From Hemileia vastatrix (lineage: Eukaryota; Basidiomycota; Pucciniomycetes; Pucciniales; Zaghouaniaceae), in the NCBI GenBank assembly GCA_030280995.1, contig JASXTE010000011.1:21137817-21201816 (forward strand): a stretch of 64,000 bases of DNA, read 5' to 3'. Under the pieces are notes generated by a model, which was given only the letters and a program-made list of their open reading frames with translations, had not been told where the DNA came from and made no database searches. The position numbers were made by a program, and so were the translations under genes. This document shows, in pieces, positions 1-9,189 of the stretch (the first letter of the stretch is position 1; each line of letters starts with the position of its first letter).

Positions 1-110
1 ACCATTTATACAACACAAGGTCATGGGCCCATTACTTTAGTTGAGGAAATTGATACATAAAAAATATTTATTAAAAATTTACGAAAAATATAAAATTTTT
101 GATGACAACT

Positions 111-728
111 CTAATCCCCATACTTTTTGGATCTAAATAAAGTTTTTTTAAATCGATTAACTTTACCTTCTTTCATTACCTTATTGATTCTTTGAATCAA
201 CTTATGACTGATTTGAAATGAGCAACCAAAATGTGTTAAATCTTGACAGGATTCCAAACCAGGAGGAGCTTTGGTTGTTTGATGATTATCCTTAGAAGAA
301 TTCCAAATAGTTTTGATGATACCATTTCCCAAACCAAAATCAATGATGCACCAGTGGTCTGGAAAATATAAACCATGTCATTTGATTTTAGCTGGAGATG
401 GTATTTGTTGGCCAGTAATCGGTTTGATATATGAGAATATACCAAAAGTAAGAAAATTGGTGTCCTTGGTATCAGTGTGAATTTTATTGTGAAATCCAGA
501 ATGAGTGATAATAACATTAGAAAATAAAAGATATTCATGGCTGATATCTTCCCATTCGGAGTCACACCAATTCGGTATTCCTACTTTGGTTGCAGGTTCA
601 TGATTTTTTTCAAATGCTTTATTACAGTGCTTTTTGAGTCGAAGAGCAAGAAAAGAGTTAAAGGAAGGTAGAGTGTCCCATAAGCAAAAATCTTCATCTT
701 TTTGAGCTTTAGTGATATTTGTGAGCAA
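111..728 (-). pseudogene. Tet-like 2OG-Fe(II) oxygenase, C-terminal part (left arm copy)
   Basis: Mirror copy of the pseudogene at 4854-5471. Read on the minus strand it shows the iron-binding HxD motif (HTD, after GFHNKI), the strand LTFGIFSY, then the distal His in NHQTT and a closing FGCSFQ segment. This is the order of the Tet/JBP-type dioxygenase fold common in rust transposons. An in-frame TGA at 378-380 interrupts it at the same codon as in the right arm. One amino-acid difference (Met for Thr in MTPNGKISA, in an overlapping frame) comes from a single base change. The 5' part was not recovered. The family assignment rests on motif order and on four related copies in the window. Confidence 0.7.
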
Positions 729-829
729 CGAATATATGCCTATATAATTGAAATGCCTAGATAATAATCATATAAGAGTTTCAGAATCCTTATCCTCTAA
801 ATATGCAATATAAAAATGTGAAATAAGAC

Positions 830-1200
830 AAGTGAAATTTGGAAAAAAGGCTCAACTTCAAAGGTCAAAATCTCAGAAACCACTGAACCTAATTCAAACC
901 TGTTTGTGGGAAATGAAAGATATGCTTTAGTAGAATCTTCAGTTAAAGGACATGTGATTTAAATAAACCTAACCCTAATTTGTTACATAAAAAAATGAAA
1001 TAAAAATTTAAATTGGGAAAAAAAAGGCTCAACTTTAATGGTCAATATCTCAGCAACCACTGAATCAAATTCAAATCTGTTTGTAGGAAATGAAAGGTAG
1101 CCTTCAGGAGAATCTTCAGTTAAAAGAACATTAGATTTGAATAAACCTAACCCTAATTCCGAGTCTGATTTTCAAAATTTTACAAAAACTTGAAAAGTAG
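830..1200 (-). repeat. Leader repeats of the Tet-like gene (about 170-bp unit)
   Basis: Two diverged tandem units share blocks such as GGCTCAACTT, CAGCAACCACTGAA and AAACCTAACCCTAATT. They are mirrored at about 4385-4755 in the right arm and related to the longer array at 52010-53040. In each case they sit upstream of a Tet-like gene, so they are probably part of its intron-rich 5' leader. No coding function seen. Confidence 0.65.
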
Positions 1201-2269
1201 TAATGAAGATGAGATCAAAAGGAGTTTTTTAAGTTCACTGTTATCCAGATAAGAGTCATACATATATTTAAGTATGAACTTTTCATAAATGGAATGAGAT
1301 ATCATATAGGCATGAAAAAAAGGAGATGAAACTTACCTTGATTGAAAAGTAGGAAAAATAGAGTGAGAAAGATTGATGTTGGAATTGTGGGGAAATTGAA
1401 TATGGAGTAAGTGAAATGCATAAAGAATGTGCAATGTATGTGTTTCAATGAAATGGAGCCAAAAAAAAGTGAAATAAGGGAAAGGGGGGATAATGACCAT
1501 GCCAAGGAGGGATGAAGAGTAGGGTGATGGAGCTAAAAAAGAAAGTAAAGAGGGAGAGAAAAAAAAGGTTAATTATACCATTGAAATCCAAAATAACCAC
1601 TTACAAAAAAAATTTAGATAAAAAAAATAAAATAAACAGAAAAAAACAAAAAAAATTATAATTAGTAATCAAAAAATCAAAAAAAAAAGAATAAAGTGAC
1701 TTACCTGGAGAGATGAGATGACAAAATGAATGAAACCAAATTGTTTGAGGGATGTTGGAGGAGAATAGGAAAAGGATATGAGGGATGAATGAAAAAAAAA
1801 AATCACTGAAAAAATATGCGATTTCATGTTGAGCTGGTGAAAGAAAACCAATGAGCCATCCAAAAAAAAAAATTTCACCGTAAATTCCAAAAAAAATGAA
1901 TATGCAACAAACCAAAATACCAACCCAAGTGAATGAAGTACACAAAGAGGACATTTGGAGAGTACAAAATGGTATAGGAAAGAAAGGGATGATGTGGCCA
2001 ACATGTGGTTTTGAAAAAAAAAATCTCAAAAAAAGTGCTGATTTGAGGTCAGAACTGACACCCATAGAAAAAAGATTAAGAAGTAGAAGAAATAAGTAAA
2101 AAAGAATGTAAACATGCCTGGTCAAAATATTGAAAATGTCAGGAAGGGGTGTGTGCTGAGGATTGATGGGTAGGTAGCGAGGAAGGTCAGTGTGTCACAT
2201 GTGACAGGGATGGGGTAAGAAAGGAAGGGATGCTTTGTGGCCAAAATGTGGTTGTGAAAAAAAAACGGG

Positions 2270-2417
2270 AAAAAAGTGCTGATTTGAGGTCATAACTGAC
2301 ACCCTTTTTTGAAATAAGTGACTTTTTTGCAAAATTTAAGTGCTGATTTGTAAGTGCTGATTTGGTTTGAAATCCGCACTTAAGTTAAGTGCGGATTTGC
2401 CAGAACTGACACCCCCT
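2270..2417 (-). repeat. Accessory-side terminus of HarbX with subterminal palindrome
   Basis: Read outward the end is ...TGCCAGAACTGACACCCCCT. Just inside lies a palindrome (AATCCGCACTTAA, one base, TTAAGTGCGGATT). A 15-bp tandem duplication of GTGCTGATTTGTAA is present here and absent from the right arm. Confidence 0.8.
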
Positions 2418-2803
2418 ATTGAGTTCAGTAATACCAAAACCAGTAGAAGATGAAAGAGTCTTTACCTATTTGTATTTGGCTTGATAATGCTTGAAGCTTT
2501 CAGACATCTGTTTAGGTAAAAGATCTATCCTTCCCTTGGTCTTATTCCACAATTCATTGTCCATTAGTAGATGACCATCAACTTTTGATGCAGGGGCTGT
2601 CCTACTTTAGTTGCATTTTCAGTACCAAAACATGAATCATAGTTAGATTTAGTTTTCAGGCAGTTGATAAGAATGAGATGATCATCTTTTTTTAATTGAA
2701 CAGTCTTTGATTTCTCAGCTGAGCGGGGGAAAGAGGGAGTAGTGCAATTTGAAGAACAACTGGGGGAAGGCAGCCTTTGAGAAGATCTATGATGATGGGG
2801 CAT
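2418..2803 (-). pseudogene. HarbW accessory protein, N-terminal half (inverted)
   Basis: The minus-strand frame starts with ATG at 2803 (MPHHHRSSQRLP), followed by a Ser/Pro-rich head and then a SANT/Myb-like stretch (QLKKDDHLILINCLK, YDSCFGTENAT). A one-base frameshift near 2595 moves the continuation (DGHLLMDNELWNKTKGRI, then YQAKYK) to another frame, and a TAG at 2466-2468 interrupts it. It ends at STGFGITELN exactly where the terminus of HarbX begins. The continuation, ISKGIKSIDDKHDSLWPYF, lies 4.5 kb away at 6895 on the opposite strand. A homologous protein at 50275-51632 confirms the alignment across this join. Proposed role: DNA-binding partner of the DDE transposase, as in two-gene Harbinger elements. 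Confidence 0.7.
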
Positions 2804-2898
2804 GTTAAGATAATTGAAGATGAAAAGGAGCAAAAACAAGCAGATGAGATAGCAAGGTGTTTTCTGAATGGAGAGAATAGACAGGATGAGATGATAAT
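2804..2898. other. Upstream part of the inverted spacer between the palindrome arms
   Basis: About 95 bp of HarbW sequence 5' of the accessory ATG. It ends with AAT at 2896-2898 next to the HarbY terminus. No promoter motif recognised. Confidence 0.5.
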
Positions 2899-2946
2899 AG
2901 GGGGTGTCAGTTCTGGCAAATCCGCACTTAACTTAAGTGCGGATTT
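2899..2946 (+). repeat. HarbY accessory-side TIR and subterminal palindrome
   Basis: The terminus AGGGGGTGTCAGTTCTGG is followed by a perfect palindrome centred on 2932 (AAATCCGCACTTAA, C, then its complement). Related ends occur at 20680, 51993, 6894, 22144 and 54312. Confidence 0.85.
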
Positions 2947-3424
2947 CAAACCAAATCAGCACTTAAATTTTGCAAAAAAGTCACTTATTTCAAAAAAGGG
3001 TGTCAGTTATGACCTCAAATCAGCACTTTTCTCCCGTTTTTTTTCACAACCACATTTTGGCCACAAAGCATCCCTTCCTTTCTTACCCCATCCCTGTCAC
3101 ATGTGACACACTGACCTTCCTCGCTACCTACCCATCAATCCTCAGCACACACCCCTTCCTGACATTTTCAATATTTTGACCAGGCATGTTTACATTCTTT
3201 TTTACTTATTTCTTCTACTTCTTAATCTTTTTTCTATGGGTGTCAGTTCTGACCTCAAATCAGCACTTTTTTTGAGATTTTTTTTTTCAAAACCACATGT
3301 TGGCCACATCATCCCTTTCTTTCCTATACCATTTTGTACTCTCCAAATGTCCTCTTTGTGTACTTCATTCACTTGGGTTGGTATTTTGGTTTGTTGCATA
3401 TTCATTTTTTTTGGAATTTACGGT

Positions 3425-3685
3425 CACCACACAATATGGGGGGCGGACTTGCTAGCAAGTCCGCAACCTTGGACCCAAACTCACCATAGATTGAACACAC
3501 ATTGAGCTATTGATAAAGGAACCATACAATCAGGGATGAACACCACTCAGTAGAACAGTTTTAGGTGGGTGTTCAAGTAGAGTTCAGTATGGGTTCAGTA
3601 TGAGTTCAGTCTGAGTTCCATCTGAGTTCCATCTGAGTTCAGGTTGAGAACTTGCTAGCAAGTCCACCCCCTATATTGCGTAGTG
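3425..3685. mobile_element. Non-autonomous CACTA-like element nested in the right arm
   Basis: A 261-bp element with ends CACCACACAATATGGGGGG and, reading inward from the right, CACTACGCAATATAGGGGG. Both ends continue into GGACTTGCTAGCAAGT. It is flanked by GGT at 3422-3424 and 3686-3688. The left arm has the empty site (ACGGTGAAA, around 1877), which proves the insertion and the 3-bp duplication. The inside contains a degenerate 11-bp repeat of GAGTTCAGTCT type and no open frame. CAC(T/C)A ends plus a 3-bp duplication suggest the CACTA/En-Spm group, though the short length leaves the class open. Confidence 0.8.
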
Positions 3686-3739
3686 GGTGAAATTTTTTTT
3701 TTGGATGGCTCATTGGTTTTCTTTCACCAGCTCAACATG

Positions 3740-3780
3740 AAATCGCATATTTTCTGAAATCGCATATTTTTCAGTGATTT
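3740..3780 (+). repeat. 17-bp tandem duplication specific to the right arm
   Basis: GAAATCGCATATTTTCT occurs twice here but once in the left arm (about 1808-1830). With the CACTA-like insertion it accounts for the 281-bp offset between arms. Confidence 0.8.
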
Positions 3781-4853
3781 TTTTTTTCATTCATCCCTCA
3801 TATCCTTTTCCTATTCTCCTCCAACATCCCTCAAACAATTTGGTTTCATTCATTTTGTCATCTCATCTCTCCAGGTAAGTCACTTTATTCTTTTTTTTTT
3901 TTTGATTTTTTGATTACTAATTATAATTTTTTTTGTTTTTTTCTGTTTATTTTATTTTTTTTATCTAAATTTTTTTTGTAAGTGGTTATTTTGGATTTCA
4001 ATGGTATAATTAACCTTTTTTTTCTCTCCCTCTTTACTTTCTTTTTTAGCTCCATCACCCTACTCTTCATCCCTCCTTGGCATGGTCATTATCCCCCCTT
4101 TCCCTTATTTCACTTTTTTTTGGCTCCATTTCATTGAAACACATACATTGCACATTCTTTATGCATTTCACTTACTCCATATTCAATTTCCCCACAATTC
4201 CAACATCAATCTTTCTCACTCTATTTTTCCTACTTTTCAATCAAGGTAAGTTTCATCTCCTTTTTTTCATGCCTATATGATATCTCATTCCATTTATGAA
4301 AAGTTCATACTTAAACATATGTATGACTCTTATCTGGATAACAGTGAACTTAAAAAACTCCTTTTGATCTCATCTTCATTACTACTTTTCAAGTTTTTGT
4401 AAAATTTTGAAAATCAGACTCGGAATTAGGGTTAGGTTTATTCAAATCTAATGTTCTTTTAACTGAAGATTCTCCTGAAGGCTACCTTTCATTTCCTACA
4501 AACAGATTTGAATTTGATTCAGTGGTTGCTGAGATATTGACCATTAAAGTTGAGCCTTTTTTTTCCCAATTTAAATTTTTATTTCATTTTTTTATGTAAC
4601 AAATTAGGGTTAGGTTTATTTAAATCACATGTCCTTTAACTGAAGATTCTACTAAAGCATATCTTTCATTTCCCACAAACAGGTTTGAATTAGGGCCAGT
4701 GGTTTCTGAGATTTTGACCTTTGAAGTTGAGCCTTTTTTCCAAATTTCACTTGTCTTATTTCACATTTTTATATTGCATATTTAGAGGATAAGGATTCTG
4801 AAACTCTTATATGATTATTATCTAGGCATTTCAATTATATAGGCATATATTCA

Positions 4854-5471
4854 TTGCTCACAAATATCACTAAAGCTCAAAAAGATGAAGATTTTTGCTT
4901 ATGGGACACTCTACCTTCCTTTAACTCTTTTCTTGCTCTTCGACTCAAAAAGCACTGTAATAAAGCATTTGAAAAAAATCATGAACCTGCAACCAAAGTA
5001 GGAATACCGAATTGGTGTGACTCCGAATGGGAAGATATCAGCCACGAATATCTTTTATTTTCTAATGTTATTATCACTCATTCTGGATTTCACAATAAAA
5101 TTCACACTGATACCAAGGACACCAATTTTCTTACTTTTGGTATATTCTCATATATCAAACCGATTACTGGCCAACAAATACCATCTCCAGCTAAAATCAA
5201 ATGACATGGTTTATATTTTCCAGACCACTGGTGCATCATTGATTTTGGTTTGGGAAATGGTATCATCAAAACTATTTGGAATTCTTCTAAGGATAATCAT
5301 CAAACAACCAAAGCTCCTCCTGGTTTGGAATCCTGTCAAGATTTAACACATTTTGGTTGCTCATTTCAAATCAGTCATAAGTTGATTCAAAGAATCAATA
5401 AGGTAATGAAAGAAGGTAAAGTTAATCGATTTAAAAAAACTTTATTTAGATCCAAAAAGTATGGGGATTAG
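4854..5471 (+). pseudogene. Tet-like 2OG-Fe(II) oxygenase, C-terminal part (HarbY)
   Basis: One frame (4854 to 5471) interrupted by TGA at 5202-5204. Before the stop: a helical stretch (LALRLKKHCNKAFEKNHEPA), WCDSEWEDISHEYLLFSN, then the HxD motif in GFHNKIHTD and LTFGIFSYI. After it: HGLYFPDHWCIIDF, the distal His of DNHQTT, and FGCSFQISHKLIQRI. The related copy at 9326-9649 has Gly at the stop position (DEGHGFYFPDH), which fits GGA changed to TGA. Enzymes of this family oxidise 5-methylcytosine or thymine in DNA; whether transposon copies do so is inference. The stop is shared with the left arm, so it predates the palindrome. The N-terminal exons were not recovered. Confidence 0.7.
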
Positions 5472-5581
5472 AGTTGTCATCAAAAATTTTATATTTTTCG
5501 TAAATTTTTAATAAATATTTTTTATGTATCAATTTCCTCAACTAAAGTAATGGGCCCACGACCTTGTGTTGTATAAATGGT

Positions 5582-5985
5582 AATCATGATAACATTTATT
5601 TGTTTCATGGGGTTCCTCTAGCCTATACCTGTGGAAAGTCCCAAACTTTTGTTTCTAGATTTGATCTGCATTTTGGCTGAGGGATTGTCATTACTTTAAA
5701 CTAGGGAAATTGATATATATTAGATATTTATTTAATAATTTATGTAATTATATTAAATTTAGATGACTTCCACCACTTACTTCAATAAAATGCAGGGGGG
5801 GGGGGGTATTGCCAAATTTTCAAATCTGACATGTGAAATTGATGACTTAGAAAAATATTGGTGATATCCACCCCTTGCTTCAATAAAATGCAGGGGAGAG
5901 TATTGCAAATTTTTTAAAACAGATATGGAATTTTTTTGACTTGTAAATATTTTGGTGAAAATTTTTGACGAGAATGTGAAAGTAA
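5582..5985. repeat. Downstream region with 90-bp repeat around a poly-G tract
   Basis: Two units of a 90-95-bp repeat (core CTTCAATAAAATGCAGGGG), the first carrying a run of 12 G at about 5794. The block 5582-5985 is the reverse complement of 21480-21870 in HarbV, and the core also recurs at 8100-8430. It always borders the C-terminal end of a Tet-like gene. Confidence 0.7.
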
Positions 5986-5997
5986 TTGTTTCAACCT

Positions 5998-6608
5998 TGA
6001 GCAGGTTTCTGGCTCAAAGGAATAGCAGTACCATCAACAAAACCAATACATCCTGGGAAGCCCTCTGCTTGCATAACCTGAGATGATTCAAGTTGCTCTT
6101 CTTTTGTTGGCCAGGTGAGAAGTTGAGATTACAAGGAGTTGATGGCAGTGATACATTGTTTGGTATAAGTGTTAACTGAACCATACCTTAAATCAAAGAC
6201 ATTTTCTAAACGTTTCAAAGCGGCTCCATTACCATTTGAACCCAAACGACATAGTGTGATGGCCAATTGAATTGAAGGATGTCGTTGTTCTTTTTGAGAA
6301 TTATTGTGAAATATGGAATGATCCTGAATAAGCTCAAGAAATTTAAGGAAAAATTCCTGAGAAGTCCTGAAAAGCTGTCTAAAACTGGGTGTAGATAGTT
6401 TAAGAAGTGTTTGGATGGTGTACTTGGGGGTATGAAGTACTTGAGGCTTTCTGGGAAGAAGGTAACTTTTTGTGGCCATTTTTGATAAAAAGACAAAATC
6501 TTCTTCTAGATCAGAATCAGAATTGCAATCAGAGTCCAAGAGCAGTTCAAGAGCCATGAAAGTCATTGCTTTATGTAATTTATCACGATTTGAAATTGAG
6601 GAAGGCAT
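5998..6608 (-). pseudogene. Harbinger-type DDE transposase, N-terminal half (HarbY)
   Basis: It starts at ATG 6608 (MPSSISNRDKLHKAMTF), followed by an acidic stretch, YLLPRKPQ, a helical region (FRQLFRTSQEFFLKFLEL) and GSNGNGAALKRLENVFDL. A TAA near 6129-6131 breaks the frame. The same frame continues with TWPTKEEQLESSQVMQAEGF and GFVDGTAIPLS, which holds the first catalytic Asp. The copy then stops at about 5998, so the second Asp and the Glu are deleted. The homologous full-length relic in HarbZ (22433-24965) shows what is missing. DDE_Tnp_4/HARBI1-like nuclease by motif. Confidence 0.8.
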
Positions 6609-6699
6609 AACTCTTATATGATATGATATGAAGATGTAAGTGATGTACGATGTTTTGAGTTATGAAGTGTTATGCTGCGGAGTGCTGCGTATGAATGGG

Positions 6700-6894
6700 A
6701 TGATGCTGACAAATCAGTGAAATGGGACTTGATGGTGAAATCAGCACTTTTGGTTGAGAAAGTGCGGATTTGAGTGAAATAAGTGACTTATTTCATTTTG
6801 AAATCCACCAGTATTGGGGCTAGTGTGTTTTGGAAATCCGCACTTATTTAAGTGCGGATTTGTAAGTGCGGATTTGCCAGAACTGACACCCCCT
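6700..6894 (-). repeat. HarbY transposase-side terminus with subterminal palindrome
   Basis: Ends ...CCAGAACTGACACCCCCT. Inside is a palindrome at about 6834-6862 (AAATCCGCACTTA, TT, complement) plus a duplicated AAGTGCGGATTTG. The adjoining 130 bp (TTGGGGCTAGTG, AAATCAGCACTTTTGG) recur at 22144-22330 and 54120-54312, marking the transposase side of the family. Confidence 0.8.
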
Positions 6895-7941
6895 AATATC
6901 AGTAAGGGCATCAAATCCATAGATGATAAACATGATTCTTTATGGCCTTACTTTAAAGAGATGGATACTATTTTTGGAGAGCGAGCTGATGTTAGTCCTG
7001 CAAACATGTTGCATGGTGAAGATGCTATCTCCAAACATGATGTTTAAAGAAATCTTTTTCCTTCTTCTTCTACTCAAGCCTCCCCTCATTTAACTTCCAC
7101 AAATCAAGATATCATTTCAATAGATCTTTATGATAATATAAACCAACCTGATCTAATTCAAGTATGTTTTTTTTTCTTTTATCTTACCAATTCTTTTTTT
7201 ATTTACATTTTCTTATTTCTAAAAAGTCTGAAGAACAAATGCAGGAGCAACAATCAACTGAGTTAGAAGCCAGCAAAAATGATGAGGAGGAAAATGTGAC
7301 CTTGAATAAAAAAGCAAAGGGCTTCAAGTAGTCTAAATTTCCACTTTCAAAGAAGAAGAAAAAGTGATACTTCATCTCAAACCCATTTTTCTTCTTTTGA
7401 AGAATTTTTGGAGAAATGTGATGCTGGTAAGTGATACCATACCTCTTAATACTTTACCCTGTTTTTCTTCTACTTTTTGTTAATATTTATTATCACTCTA
7501 GAACAAGTGGAAGTTGCTAAAGAGACTCTAAAGTTTGAAAAGCAAAAATATGAACTCTCTTTAAGGAGGGATGACAGGGTACATGATTTGGAAGAGAGGA
7601 AGTTTGAACTCTCTTTACGGAAGGATGATAGGGCACAAGTCTTGGAGGAGAGGAAGTATGAACTCTCTTTACAGAAAGCTGATAGGACACAAGATTTGGA
7701 GGAGAAGAAATTTGAGCTATCTCTAAGTATTGAAAAATCAAAGAAAGAGGAGAAAACACTTGAGCATCAAAACCTCATGGAACAGATGAAATACAAGCAT
7801 GATTGTAAAGAAAATTCCAAAAAGAAAGATTTCTTGATAGAATGTGTTAAAGCTAATAAATCTGTTGAGGAAATTGATTGTTTAAAGAAATTGTTTGATG
7901 ACCAGTTTGTTTTATTTCTCTCACACTACAACTGTTCATAA
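6895..7941 (+). pseudogene. HarbW accessory protein, C-terminal half, coiled coil
   Basis: Continues the gene broken at 2418. It opens ISKGIKSIDDKHDSLWPYF, KEMDTIFGERADVSPANM, matching the HarbZ protein (GITTVSEKINVICPYYEEMD). Predicted introns: 7162-7226 (GTATGT...AAAAAG) and 7427-7501 (GTAAGT...CTCTAG), joining CDA to EQVEVAKETLKFEKQ in frame. Exon 3 (7502-7941) is intact and carries three to four tandem 20-residue units of the type KYELSLxxxDRxxxLEER (60-bp DNA repeat, about 7541-7720), a clear coiled coil, then a Lys-rich tail. Stops at 7045-7047, 7330 and nearby break the middle. Likely a DNA-binding and oligomerising partner of the transposase. Confidence 0.7.
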
Positions 7942-8099
7942 TTAATTGTACATAAAATTTTATCTTAATTTCCTGTATTTCTTTACTCTATCCATCATTA
8001 GTTGAATTTTCATATTTTAATGTTATAAATTCTTTTTTAAATAAAATTTTCAAGAATTTTTAATGTTAAAAATTCTTTCTTAGTTAAAATTTTTAAGTC

Positions 8100-8430
8100 A
8101 CATTTGAAAATTTCCCAATCTCACCCCTGCATTTGATTGAACTAAGGGGCAGGTATCACCAAAATTCTTTCAAGTAAAGAATTTTTCAAGTCTTATATAA
8201 AATTTGACCAATACTTCCCCCTGCATTTTATTGAAGTAAGGGATGGGTATCACCAAAATTTCAAGTCAATTTTTTTTGCAAGTCTCATATAAAAATTTGG
8301 CAATACACCTCCCTGTATTTTATTGAATTAAGGGAAGGGTATCACCAAATTTTTAAGTCAATTTTTTTTTTAAAGTCTGATATAAAAATTTGGCAATACC
8401 ACCCCCCCTGCAATTTATTGAATTAAAGAA
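8100..8430. repeat. 90-95-bp tandem repeat, about four units
   Basis: The core CCCCTGCATTTTATTGAA recurs at about 8127, 8221, 8311 and 8407 with GGGTATCACCAAAATTT between. The same unit occurs next to Tet-like genes at 5760 and 21520. Confidence 0.75.
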
Positions 8431-8439
8431 ATCAAATGG

Positions 8440-8965
8440 AAAAAAAATTAAAAATGAAAATTTCATCAACCAATTATTTTCACCAGTCCAAACCAAGCTT
8501 TCCAATTCTATATAATAGCCAGTAGAATGAACTAAGGCCAGATGCACCATCATATAAAACCAGAAAACTATCTTGACGTAACTTGAAAAAATAATTGGAA
8601 TTTTTTTTTTCCAAAATTAAATGAAAAAAAATCAAAAATGAAAATTTCTTCAACCACTTATTTTCACCAGTCCAAATCAAGCTTTCTTATCTTATATAAT
8701 AGCCAGTAGAGTAGCCTAAGGCCAGATGCACCATCATAAAAAACCAGAAAAATATCTTGACATAAATTTAAAAAATAATTGGAAGAGAAAAATCCAAATT
8801 TAAATGAATGATGAGAATTTCATCAACAAATTATTTTCACCAGTCTGAATCAAGTTTTCCAGTTTTTTATAATAGCCTGTAGAATGACCTAAGGCCAGAT
8901 GCACCATCATATAAAATTAGAAAACTATCTTGACATGACTTTAAAAAATAATTTGAAGAAAAAAA
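8440..8965. repeat. About 180-bp tandem repeat, three units
   Basis: TTATTTTCACCAGTC recurs at about 8474, 8658 and 8832, followed each time by ATAATAGCC and AAGGCCAGATGCACCATCAT. Diverged; no coding frame conserved between units. Confidence 0.75.
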
Positions 8966-9189
8966 TCCAAATTCAAATGCAAAAAAAAAAAATTAAAAGG
9001 AAAAATAAAATTGAAAAAAAGTAAAATAAAAAGGAAAATTTTAAAATATTAAAAAAGATAAATAATAATAATAATAATAAATGAGAAAAAAAAAGAAAAA
9101 AAATGGATGAAAATATTTAATGATAGAAATTTTTTTATAATATTTTAGTTATCATACTTGTCAGATCTACTAAGAACAATTTTTTTATC
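8966..9189. other. A-rich low-complexity stretch
   Basis: Purine-rich filler with a short (AAT)n tract near 9061-9082. Nothing else seen. Confidence 0.6.

Larger units (their letters stand above)
1..2417 (-). mobile_element. HarbX: left arm of the palindrome, partial Harbinger-like element
   Basis: Partial copy of the same element as HarbY in opposite orientation; its outer part runs off the window. Position p matches the reverse complement of 5582-p near the outer edge, 5301-p further in, and 5316-p next to the centre. The shifts are explained by a 261-bp element plus 3-bp duplication and a 17-bp duplication in the right arm, and by a 15-bp duplication in the left arm. Only a handful of substitutions are visible over about 2.4 kb. 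The inner end is the terminus ending CTGACACCCCCT at 2417. It holds a Tet-like pseudogene and that gene's 5' leader, and no transposase within the window. Confidence 0.85.
3059..4400 (+). other. 5' leader of the Tet-like gene in HarbY
   Basis: No convincing protein. The plus strand shows two strong splice-donor-like sites, CTCCAG|GTAAGT at 3874/3875 and TCAAG|GTAAGTTT at 4245/4246, in pyrimidine-rich sequence. The same module lies upstream of Tet-like relics in HarbW (about 12530-12700) and HarbV (53160-53700), always in the orientation of that gene, so I read it as an intron-rich 5' leader. Short open frames here are mirrored in the left arm and look fortuitous. Confidence 0.5.
2899..6894. 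mobile_element. HarbY: internally deleted Harbinger-like element (right arm)
   Basis: It starts AGGGGGTGTCAGTTCTGG at 2899 and ends CCAGAACTGACACCCCCT at 6894. The AAT at 6895-6897 is matched by ATT at 2418-2420 (AAT on the other strand), the flank that adjoined HarbY before the spacer was inverted. Content: accessory-side end, Tet 5' leader, Tet-like pseudogene (+), 90-bp repeat, transposase N-terminal half (-), transposase-side end. The accessory gene is missing and the transposase lacks its C-terminal half, so it cannot be autonomous. About 3.7 kb remain after subtracting the nested CACTA-like insertion. A 3-bp duplication and a DDE_Tnp_4-type transposase fit PIF/Harbinger. Confidence 0.8.

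Noticed and set aside
1601..2125. Phe/Leu-rich frame resembling a membrane protein, repeated in the right arm
   Set aside because: It arises from T-rich leader and intron sequence, contains donor sites, and is not kept in HarbV or HarbW.
4854..5471. Assignment of the Tet-like genes to KDZ transposons
   Set aside because: No KDZ transposase is present; termini, 3-bp duplication and DDE_Tnp_4-like transposase fit Harbinger.
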